Assembly: GCA_023416695.1 (NCBI GenBank)
Contig: JAEZGY010000093.1
Coordinates: 1-10,443, forward strand
DNA: 10,443 nt
Direction of reading: 5' to 3'
Source: Bacillota bacterium
GTDB lineage: Bacteria > Bacillota > Clostridia > Lachnospirales > Lachnospiraceae
How positions within the stretch are numbered: position 1 is the stretch's first letter; every line of letters begins with the position of its first letter. The translations under genes and the position numbers were made by a program. This document shows positions 1 through 6,000 of this stretch, in pieces. The notes under the pieces are model-generated. The model searched no databases, was not told the DNA's origin, and worked only from the letters and a program-made list of their open reading frames with translations.

Positions 1-902
1 CAAATCTTGAAAAGAGAGCCTATGAACTTGGGATTGACATTCGTACTGGAACACAAGGCCTTGACCTGATTATGAAGGATGGGAAAGCAGTTGGTGTAAA
101 GGTTAAACATAAAAATGATTACTACGACATCAATGCAGAAGCAGTTATCATTGCAACTGGTGGATTCTCCAGCAATAAGGAATTATTAGAGAAATACAAT
201 ACTGGTGCTGAAACTCTTCAGACTTCTAACCAAATGGGAACTACCGGTGATTTTATTCCAGTATTTGAAAAGAATAACATTGCCTTAGATAAGATGGACG
301 TGACTCGTATTTTCCCATTTATCAACATTCCAAGAAAAGATTTAACTGGTGGACCAGATGGATTCATCTTAGTAAACACCGATGGTGAGCGTTTCGTAGA
401 TGAGACGAAGAGAGAAAAAGAGTTAGCAACTGCAATTCAAAGCCAGAAGGACGGAAAAGTATACTACATTTACGATCAGGATTTATATGAAAATACCTAT
501 CGTTTCCAAAAGCATTATAAATTAGGATACCATACAAAAGCAGATTCTTTAGAAGAATTAGCAGAAAAATTAGGCATTGATGCAGAAGGATTAAAGAGCT
601 CTGTGGCAACCTTTAATAAAGCAGTAAAGGGAGAAATTGATGACCCTTATCGTGAAACTGCATTTACTGATGAAATCAATGAATCTGGCCCATACTATGG
701 CGTTCAGGTAGAGTCTGCAATTCACATGACTAGAGGTGGTGTTGTAGCCAATGAAAAAGCTCAGGTTCTTGATAATGACGGGAACGTAGTAGAAGGCTTA
801 TATGCCGCAGGTGAAGTAACTGCAACTAGCCAGGCTTATAGTGCAGCTGTTGTCTTTGGTAGAATCTCTGGTGCAGAAGCAGCAGCATACGTTCAAAAAT
901 AA
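1..902 (+). CDS. FAD-dependent fumarate/urocanate-reductase-like flavoprotein, C-terminal part (5' end outside window)
   Basis: The reading frame is open from base 3, so the gene starts upstream and about 300 C-terminal residues are seen. The family is the flavoprotein subunit of soluble fumarate reductase/flavocytochrome c and related reductases, which pass electrons from FAD to an enoate-type acceptor. Visible features are an FAD-domain strand followed by ATGGFSSNKE, the capping-domain motif GERFVDETKRE, the IHMTRGGV motif, and the C-terminal FAD-binding motif GLYAAGEVT followed by VFGRISGAEAA. The Arg at 411-413 aligns with the catalytic acid Arg of fumarate reductases, and the His at 723-725 with a substrate-binding His. 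The usual NRLGGN segment after GEVT, which carries the second carboxylate-binding Arg, is replaced by SQAYSAA. The substrate is therefore probably not fumarate itself. The N-terminal GxGxxG and any FMN-binding or signal region lie outside the window. Family call is firm; substrate is unknown. Confidence 0.9.
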   Translation, partial: NLEKRAYELGIDIRTGTQGLDLIMKDGKAVGVKVKHKNDYYDINAEAVIIATGGFSSNKELLEKYNTGAETLQTSNQMGTTGDFIPVFEKNNIALDKMDVTRIFPFINIPRKDLTGGPDGFILVNTDGERFVDETKREKELATAIQSQKDGKVYYIYDQDLYENTYRFQKHYKLGYHTKADSLEELAEKLGIDAEGLKSSVATFNKAVKGEIDDPYRETAFTDEINESGPYYGVQVESAIHMTRGGVVANEKAQVLDNDGNVVEGLYAAGEVTATSQAYSAAVVFGRISGAEAAAYVQK

Positions 903-944
903 TAGAGTGAGTATTTAGAATTATTAATTAGAATATAGTAAGGT

Positions 945-981
945 AAATAGGCAAGGGAGCATAATACTTCCTTGCCTATTT
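945..981 (+). terminator. Intrinsic terminator of the flavoprotein gene
   Basis: A perfect 12-bp inverted repeat (AAATAGGCAAGG at 945-956 and CCTTGCCTATTT at 970-981) encloses a 13-nt loop, 42 nt after the stop codon. The A-run before and T-run after the stem are typical of a bidirectional intrinsic terminator. It may also stop the minus-strand gene that ends at 1010. Confidence 0.8.
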
Positions 982-1009
982 CTATGGAAGGCATAATGTT
1001 TTCCATCAC

Positions 1010-1165
1010 CTAGCTAATAGGTCCTTCAGCTACAATTTCTTCAAGTACATGAATTAAGTCGTAAATAGTATATAATTTAACATTCCGTTCCAATATTTTG
1101 TTTTTAAGGTCAATTGATAAGGTTTCAAACTTTGTCCGTAGAGTAGGTGATACATAAGAAGCCAT
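1010..1165 (-). CDS. Small 51-aa helical protein of unknown function
   Basis: A short minus-strand gene reads MASYVSPTLRTKFETLSIDL, continues through KNKILERN, and ends VLEEIVAEGPIS before TAG. The start is supported by a strong ribosome binding site, GGAGGT (complement of 1173-1178), 7 nt before the ATG. The protein has no signal peptide, Cys or membrane segment. It looks like two amphipathic helices (about residues 8-27 and 32-47) with regularly spaced Leu/Ile, so a small helical adaptor or coiled-coil protein is plausible. I do not recognise a named family. It is divergent from the CsbD-family gene. A sigma-G-like -10 element (CATACTA) lies about 33 nt upstream, hinting at forespore expression. 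The coding call rests on the ribosome binding site and codon-like composition. Confidence 0.7.
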   Translation of the reverse strand: MASYVSPTLRTKFETLSIDLKNKILERNVKLYTIYDLIHVLEEIVAEGPIS

Positions 1166-1198
1166 GGCGTTTACCTCCATTATAAAATAGCATATATT

Positions 1199-1228
1199 TA
1201 GTATGTCAAAGACATGGAATTTTAATAG
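1199..1228 (-). promoter_or_regulatory. Possible sigma-G-type promoter of the 51-aa gene
   Basis: On the minus strand CATACTA (complement of 1199-1205) matches the sigma-G -10 consensus CATnnTA. With a 17-nt spacer the -35 would be CTATTA (complement of 1223-1228), only about half matching TGnATA. The same 9-nt core ACATACTAA precedes the other minus-strand small gene at 1771. The -10 is convincing, the -35 weak. Confidence 0.35.
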
Positions 1229-1261
1229 CGTCTTTTAAGGAATGTATATTTTATAATTATT

Positions 1262-1290
1262 TTGAACTATTTTGGGGAAATTAGTAATAT
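1262..1290 (+). promoter_or_regulatory. Candidate sigma-A promoter of the CsbD-family gene
   Basis: TTGAAC (1262-1267) and TAATAT (1285-1290) are separated by 17 nt, each matching the vegetative consensus at 4 of 6 positions. Transcription would start near 1297, giving a leader of about 30 nt before the ATG at 1328. In AT-rich DNA such matches arise by chance, so confidence is low. Confidence 0.35.
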
Positions 1291-1327
1291 CACCTTTAAC
1301 CCTTATCATAATAATGGAGGAAGCATT

Positions 1328-1540
1328 ATGAAATATAGTAGCAAAATAGATCAGATTGCCGGTACAATCAAAGAAAATACGGGAAAACTTGTTGGCTCGG
1401 AGGAGCTTGAGCTGAAGGGTAAGATTCAAAGAAAGTTTGGAGAAATGAAAGAAACAATGAGTGATTTAGGAGATGACCTAAAAGAAAAAGCCTCAAATGT
1501 TGCAAATGATATGATTGACAAGTATGAAAAGAAAAAATGA
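1328..1540 (+). CDS. CsbD-family small stress protein
   Basis: A 70-aa, highly charged, Lys/Glu-rich helical protein. It carries the CsbD-type pattern: KIDQIAGTIKENTGKLVG near residues 6-23, then ELKGKIQRKFGEMKE, then a predicted helical tail DDLKEKASNVANDMIDKYEK. CsbD proteins are small, abundant, general-stress or stationary-phase proteins of unknown molecular role; in Bacillus subtilis the gene is under general-stress control. The start at 1328 is chosen because GGAGG (1316-1320) lies 7 nt upstream. An in-frame ATG at 1262 would extend the protein by 22 residues but would place the ribosome binding site inside the gene, and the added residues do not look family-like. There is no signal peptide, so it is cytoplasmic. 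It is transcribed alone, divergent from the 51-aa gene and followed by hairpins. Confidence 0.85.
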   Translation: MKYSSKIDQIAGTIKENTGKLVGSEELELKGKIQRKFGEMKETMSDLGDDLKEKASNVANDMIDKYEKKK

Positions 1541-1549
1541 TAATTTCCG

Positions 1550-1581
1550 ATGGTAGATTATTATATGAAATGATCTACCAT
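1550..1581 (+). repeat. Inverted repeat after the CsbD-family gene
   Basis: A perfect 9-bp repeat (ATGGTAGAT at 1550-1558, ATCTACCAT at 1573-1581) encloses a 14-nt loop just after the stop codon. No T-run follows, so it is better read as a 3'-end stabilising hairpin than as a terminator on its own. Confidence 0.45.
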
Positions 1582-1590
1582 ATATAGCGA

Positions 1591-1644
1591 AAGGACCTGC
1601 TTGCTTCCATATATGATATGAAAGATAAGCAGATCCTTCTTTTT
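1591..1644 (+). terminator. Intrinsic terminator of the CsbD-family gene
   Basis: AAGGACCTGCTT (1591-1602) pairs with AAGCAGATCCTT (1627-1638) with a single C-A mismatch, then CTTTTT follows (1639-1644). The 24-nt loop is long, but the stem plus T-run fits rho-independent termination of the plus-strand transcript. Confidence 0.65.
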
Positions 1645-1658
1645 GTAAAAACCTTACC

Positions 1659-1687
1659 GGCCTAAAGGATACGTAATCCTTTAGGCC
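1659..1687 (-). terminator. Perfect hairpin directly after the 27-aa gene
   Basis: GGCCTAAAGGAT (1659-1670) and ATCCTTTAGGCC (1676-1687) form a perfect 12-bp stem with a 5-nt ACGTA loop. Read on the minus strand, the stem begins at the base after the TAA stop of the 27-aa gene. A TTTTT run follows about 8 nt after the stem, later than ideal for a terminator. It may act as a terminator or as a 3' stabiliser. Confidence 0.6.
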
Positions 1688-1771
1688 TTACCTGTCGATT
1701 GGCTCATCTCCAGCGTAACAGCCTTCTGCGGCCTCCGCAGATTGAATGCTTTGGTTACTTAGATTATTCAT
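1688..1771 (-). CDS. 27-aa peptide gene, probably sporulation-controlled
   Basis: A very short minus-strand gene encodes MNNLSNQSIQSAEAAEGCYA followed by GDEPIDR. Three independent signals support it. AGGAGGG (complement of 1779-1785) lies 7 nt before the ATG. A sigma-G-type promoter (TGAATA, 17 nt, CATACTA) lies 38 nt further upstream. A perfect 12-bp hairpin starts immediately after the stop. The peptide is acidic, hydrophilic and has one Cys (residue 18). It has no signal peptide or membrane segment. I recognise no family. It could be a small forespore or spore protein, a regulatory peptide, or a leader peptide. No modification enzyme lies nearby to support a RiPP precursor. Gene-scale signals are good, function unknown. 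Confidence 0.65.
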   Translation of the reverse strand: MNNLSNQSIQSAEAAEGCYAGDEPIDR

Positions 1772-1809
1772 CGTTGTTCCCTCCTACATTCAGTTTGGTT
1801 TTACATGAT

Positions 1810-1839
1810 TAGTATGTGTGGTTAGGAAAAAAATATTCA
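1810..1839 (-). promoter_or_regulatory. Sigma-G-type (forespore) promoter of the 27-aa gene
   Basis: On the minus strand TGAATA (complement of 1834-1839) and CATACTA (complement of 1810-1816) are separated by exactly 17 nt. This matches the sigma-G consensus TGnATA-N17/18-CATnnTA at every fixed position. Transcription would start near 1803, about 30 nt before the gene's ATG. Confidence 0.65.
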
Positions 1840-1854
1840 TAGAATAGGGGCTAT

Positions 1855-1876
1855 ATCTATATGCCAATATATAGAT
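1855..1876. repeat. Inverted repeat between divergent promoters
   Basis: ATCTATAT (1855-1862) and ATATAGAT (1869-1876) form an 8-bp perfect inverted repeat with a 6-nt centre. It lies midway between the leftward sigma-G-like promoter and the rightward sigma-E-like promoter. It could be an operator, but AT-rich palindromes of this size also occur by chance. Confidence 0.3.
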
Positions 1877-1893
1877 AATTTGAAAGTTAATAT

Positions 1894-1923
1894 GTCACAT
1901 TATGTCAAGTGATATCATATTAT
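1894..1923 (+). promoter_or_regulatory. Sigma-E/sigma-K-type (mother-cell) promoter of the Mnx-like operon
   Basis: GTCACATT (1894-1901) and CATATTAT (1916-1923) are 14 nt apart. The first matches the sigma-E -35 pattern GTCATATT at 7 of 8 positions, and the second fits CATAnnnT. The same site can be read as sigma-K (AC, 17 nt, CATAnnnT). Transcription would start near 1930, close to the GAGGAG ribosome binding site at 1931-1936, so the leader would be very short. Three TATGTCA/TATGTAA repeats overlap the promoter. Confidence 0.5.
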
Positions 1924-1945
1924 GTAAATAGAGGAGTGATTTATA

Positions 1946-2425
1946 TTGAAAAACGATTTTTGTGATGGTGTATTTGCACCAGTTTGTGCCCCTGAAGTAT
2001 GTGACGTACCAAGAATCCCATATTATCAAGATCTTGTAGTTGGAGAAGGATATGTAAAAAACAACATGGAGAAAAGTTTTAACAGTCATGTGAAATTTTG
2101 CATTCATATATATAGAGAACTATTCGATGTGTTTGGGGAACTAATGGTTTTAGACGAATGCGGGGAAACCGTTATTTATAGTAAAAAGCTAGAATGCTAT
2201 CATTCACCAAATGAGGAGAAGATGGTTGCTATTTTCCATTTTGATGATAAGCACAGAGGACACTCTAAGGAGTTGAGTGTATATGCTAGTACACCAACAT
2301 GTAAGCAGGCTGCTAAGTTCTATATTTATTCAGCACCACTTATGGATCCAGCAGTATGCATTGGTGGAGTTGTAGAATGTGGCACCATTAAGATAACTGA
2401 AAGTTTAGTAGAACATGATCATTAG
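1946..2425 (+). CDS. Cys-rich 159-aa protein, first gene of the Mnx-like operon; function unknown
   Basis: The start is TTG, chosen because GAGGAG lies 9 nt upstream and no ATG occurs before residue 41. The product has nine Cys (residues 6, 14, 19, 52, 72, 84, 119, 138, 145), a Cys/Pro-rich N-terminus (CDGVFAPVCAPEVCDVP), a predicted beta-rich middle, and a C-terminal EHDH. There is no signal peptide or membrane helix. Cys-rich, non-secreted proteins of this size are common among spore-coat proteins, where they are cross-linked. Cys and His could also bind or deliver copper to the oxidase downstream. It sits 15 nt before the MnxE-like gene, in the same operon. In marine Bacillus other small mnx genes precede mnxE, but I cannot show homology to any of them. 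I do not recognise the family. Confidence 0.75.
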   Translation: MKNDFCDGVFAPVCAPEVCDVPRIPYYQDLVVGEGYVKNNMEKSFNSHVKFCIHIYRELFDVFGELMVLDECGETVIYSKKLECYHSPNEEKMVAIFHFDDKHRGHSKELSVYASTPTCKQAAKFYIYSAPLMDPAVCIGGVVECGTIKITESLVEHDH

Positions 2426-2440
2426 TGTGGGGGCATAAAG

Positions 2441-2779
2441 ATGGACCAAGTAAATATGACAGAAGTATTTGAAACAAATGATTTTGATATGGAGAAAACA
2501 AATAAGAAAGTGACTAAGAATTGTCTAGAGCATTTTATAAATCATGAATTGCTTTTTTCCTTACAAGCAACGCAGCTCTCCATTCTAAATCAGACCTTTC
2601 GTCCACTGTTGGTTGCAAAGTTAGAGAAAGTAGACAAAAAGTATGTATATTTGAAACATGTAAATATTAAGATGCAGAATGCTCCAGAATTTGAGTTTCC
2701 AACACCACTCATTATTCCAATCAAGCAAATAGCTTGGTTTACGGAGTTTAATCGTGCTATTCGTTTTTCAATTTATTAG
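2441..2779 (+). CDS. MnxE/MnxF-like small subunit (112 aa) of a putative manganese-oxidase complex
   Basis: A 112-aa protein with a charged N-terminal region and a conserved core from about residue 45: LSILNQTFRPLLVAKLEKVD, then VNIKMQNAPEFEFPTPLIIP, then IKQIAWFTEF. This resembles my recollection of MnxE of Bacillus sp. SG-1, which carries similar QTFRP and NAP/FP-PL-IP segments. MnxE and MnxF form a copper-binding assembly with MnxG. The core looks beta-rich, like a small barrel, and its second half resembles the next gene product, so the two are probably ancient paralogues. It has one Cys, few His and no signal peptide. The ribosome binding site is the G-rich GGGGG, 7 nt before the ATG. 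The family call is from memory of the SG-1 proteins and should be confirmed by profile search; E versus F assignment is not settled. Confidence 0.7.
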   Translation: MDQVNMTEVFETNDFDMEKTNKKVTKNCLEHFINHELLFSLQATQLSILNQTFRPLLVAKLEKVDKKYVYLKHVNIKMQNAPEFEFPTPLIIPIKQIAWFTEFNRAIRFSIY

Positions 2780-2790
2780 GGGGGACTCAT

Positions 2791-3018
2791 ATGGAAGAAA
2801 AAGTATTTGCATCTAATCATAGAATTCTTGTAATGACAGAGTATTATCCATTCTTTTTGGTAGGCCAAATAAAAAACTCAGATAGAGATTATGTCAATGT
2901 TAAAGCTGAATTTGGAGTACCTTTGCCATTAAAGGGTCGTGTATTTCATATTAAGAAAGATGCCATTTCGGCATTTTATGTCGAAGATGATGATTGTAAG
3001 ATACCTACTGTCTGGTAG
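2791..3018 (+). CDS. MnxF/MnxE-like small subunit (75 aa)
   Basis: A compact 75-aa protein whose core is YYPFFLVGQIKNSDRDYVNV, then KAEFGVPLPLKGRVFHIKKD, then AISAFYVEDD. It shares a pattern with the preceding protein: an aromatic-Pro segment, a hydrophobic strand ending V-G/A, a Y-V strand, a Pro-Leu segment, then I/F-x-I-K-x-x-I-A/S-x-F. In Bacillus sp. SG-1 two such small proteins (MnxE, MnxF) assemble with MnxG. Here both precede the MnxG-like gene in the same order. There is no signal peptide; His55 lies in the HIKK segment. GGGGGG lies 6 nt before the ATG. It starts 11 nt after the 112-aa gene and ends 18 nt before the oxidase gene, so translation is probably coordinated. It is shorter than I recall for the Bacillus proteins. 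Confidence 0.7.
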   Translation: MEEKVFASNHRILVMTEYYPFFLVGQIKNSDRDYVNVKAEFGVPLPLKGRVFHIKKDAISAFYVEDDDCKIPTVW

Positions 3019-3036
3019 AGTACAGGAGGCCTTATT

Positions 3037-6000
3037 ATGATTAGACATTTTGATGTTACCGCCATAAAAATTCACATCGTATATAATAAGTATGGGGATG
3101 TTGACCCAAATGGCCTCATGTATGTATTAGATGAGAATAAGAGTATTGTAGAGAAAAGGGTAAAAGAATGTCCTCATACCTATGTTGATTTGGTCCAGCC
3201 CTTGGTAATTAGAGTCAATCAGTATGATACCCTAGAAATATGCTTCACAAATGAGCTTTGTTTTCCTGCTTCTATTAACCTAAAAGGCCTTCCAGGGCTA
3301 ATCCAGACCTCAGATGGAGCTTTCGTGGGATACAATGAAGATTCCAATGTAGCTCCAGGTAAAACCGCTGTATATCAATGGGAAGCAAAAACAATGGGTG
3401 GTTTCTTCTTCAGTGATTTAGGAAATCCACTAAGTTCGGAATTGGGAAGTAATATCCATGGTCTTTTTGGAGCAGTAATCGTGGAAGCTCCAGGGAGTAC
3501 CTGGACGGATCCTCATACAGGAGTAATGCTGCATAGTGGAGTTTTTGCCGACATTCATCATCCATTTTTACCAGACTTTAGAGAGTATGTAACGTTGTTT
3601 CATGACGAAGCTCCTGTACAAAATCGATTTTTAGAGCCACCATGGGATCCTATGATGAACATGATTGGTATGACACATTCCATTAACTATCGATCGGAGC
3701 CAATGCGGAATCGTTTAAATTTAATTGAACAAGGCATTGTATGTCCAACCTGTATTGGAGAAGAAGTCCATCATGACTCCTGGGTATTTGGAGACCCACC
3801 TCCTACCATTCTTCCAAGAGCGTATATTGGAGACCCAATACGTTGGTATGCTATCAGTGCTGGTATGAAGGAAACCCATATATTCCATTTGCATCTGCAG
3901 CAGTGGAATAGTACGAGAGAGGATCCAGGAACAGACTATTTGGACTCTATTGCCATTGGTCCTGGTGAAGTCTATGATTTAGATGTTGCATATGGGGCAG
4001 GAAGTTTACAAAAGGCTTATGGAGATACCATATATCATTGCCATCTGTATCCTCATTTTGATGAAGGTATGTGGGGAATCCATCGAATTCATGATGTTCT
4101 TGAGGATGGAACTAGACATTATCCCGATGGCACTAGAATAACAAGATTAGTACCACTCCCTGACCGAATAGCACCACCTAGGCCAACGAAGGAGAAACCA
4201 GGATTTCCACTTTTTATTCCAGGAACGGTGGGAGAGTGTGCTCCTGTGCCACCAATTGGATGGGACCGCTGTTTTCCTATCACCAAGCTAGAAGAGAATG
4301 CTCTAGTGAAGGATTGGGAAGTTGGCGCGTTATTTGTGAATCCTGTACAAAAAGGCGCTAAGCTTCGTAGGTATGATATTGTTGCCATTCAGCTGGATAT
4401 TAAGTATAACGAGGCAAATTGGCATGATCCTGAAGGTAGAATCTATGTTCTTAAGGAAGATGAAGAAGCAATTAGATGCGGTAAGAAGAGACCGGAACCG
4501 TTATATATTCATGTGCTTCCTTATGAAAATATAGAAATTCATTTTACCAATAAGTTGCCGGAGCAGTTAGGACCAAATGCATTCCAAACATTGACGGAAA
4601 CTTTATTCTGCTCCACCCACGTTCATTTAGTGAAGTTCGATGTGCTATCTAGTGATGGAGCTAATACAGGTTGGAACTACTTTACCGGAGCTGCACACAA
4701 CCAAACGGTAGTGTTTCGCTGGTATGCCGATATGGAGTTAAGAGCTTGCTTGTTCCATGATCATTTATTTGCTCTTAATAATCAGCTCCATGGGTTATTC
4801 GGTGGTATGATTGTTGAGCCAGAAGGTTCTGTATTTCGTAATAGCCATACGGGGAAAAAGGCACTGATCGGTTCTCAACTTGCTATCGAAAATCCATTTA
4901 TACCAGACTTTAGAGAGTTTAACTTAACTGTAGCGGATTGGATACCAGCCTACAATGGATGTAACCAACCACTGAATCCACCAGAGATGCCAGGAATGAT
5001 GGAAGACTGGGGCATAATGGCTTTTAACTATGCATCGGCACCATTTCCAGTAAGAGGTGGAGATCCTGCCTATGTATTTAGTTCCTTTGTGCATGGAGAC
5101 CCGTGGACACCGGTGTTTGAGGGATATGTAGGGGACCCAGTAAGAATCAGACTTTTAGACGGTTCCCATGAAGAATCTCATGCAATCAACTTTAATCGGT
5201 TTAAATGGCGTAAAGAGTATAAAAACGTGAATTCTAAGTCAGTACAACAGCAGCATATTGGTATTTCTGAAGCATTTACTCTTCAGTTTGACTTAGAGGG
5301 AGTAAAGGACAATAAGAGCCAAAAGGATTTTGATGTTCTTTATTACTCTGGCGGTATGGATGATTTATGGCTTGGTGTATGGGGGCTATTAAGAGTACAT
5401 GGAAGCTGTGATAAATGTTTATATCCTCTGAAAGACCGCCCTAGATTACCGAAACTAAAAGAGAAGGAAAGCTTAAGAAAAGATACGACTAAAAAACCAA
5501 TAGAGCAAAGCGTATGTCCAGTGAAAGAGGGCATAAAGATTAGAAAATATCATATAGCAGCTGTTCATACGGATATTATCTATAATAAATTTTTAGATCA
5601 TGATCCTTATGGGATTACTTTCGTGCTTTATGAGGATGCCAAGAAAGTGTTATGCGGGGAGCTTAATCCAAAACAATTAATTTTAACTGTAAATGAAGGG
5701 GAAGTCCTAGAGATAACCCTTACTAATTTGTTGCCTGAGAAGCTTGACATTCCACAATTTCCAGAAGTGCCAGTAATGAGACCATGGCCTTACAGTAATA
5801 GAATAGGAATACACAGTAGTGGAGCAATCTATGATGTAAGAACCTCAGATGGTGTCAATGTAGGATATAACCCAGAGCAAACAGTAGGTCCAGGAGAAAC
5901 AATAGTTTATCAGTGGTTTTATCCTGAGGATACAAAGCAAGCATTATTAATAGACCTTGTAGATACGATGAACCATAGAAAGCATGGAGCATTTGGTGCA

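Noticed and set aside
1307..1313. CATAATA as a sigma-G -10 for the CsbD-family gene
   Set aside because: Transcription would start at or after the ribosome binding site, and no matching -35 is seen at 17-18 nt.
1262..1327. Upstream in-frame ATG that would lengthen the CsbD-family protein by 22 residues
   Set aside because: It has no ribosome binding site. The strong GGAGG at 1316-1320 serves the ATG at 1328, and the extra residues are not CsbD-like.
1688..1771. 27-aa peptide as a RiPP or bacteriocin precursor
   Set aside because: No radical-SAM, cyclodehydratase, lanthionine synthetase or dedicated exporter gene is in the window, and there is no leader/core boundary such as GG. The sporulation promoter suggests another role.
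4119..4388. 89-aa open frame antisense to the multicopper oxidase
   Set aside because: It lies wholly inside a strongly supported gene, has no ribosome binding site that I can see, and its composition is that of a shadow frame. The same applies to the antisense frames at 364-609, 1235-1429, 1895-2107, 5343-5534, 8682-8918 and 10141-10338 and the plus-strand frame at 5984-6196.
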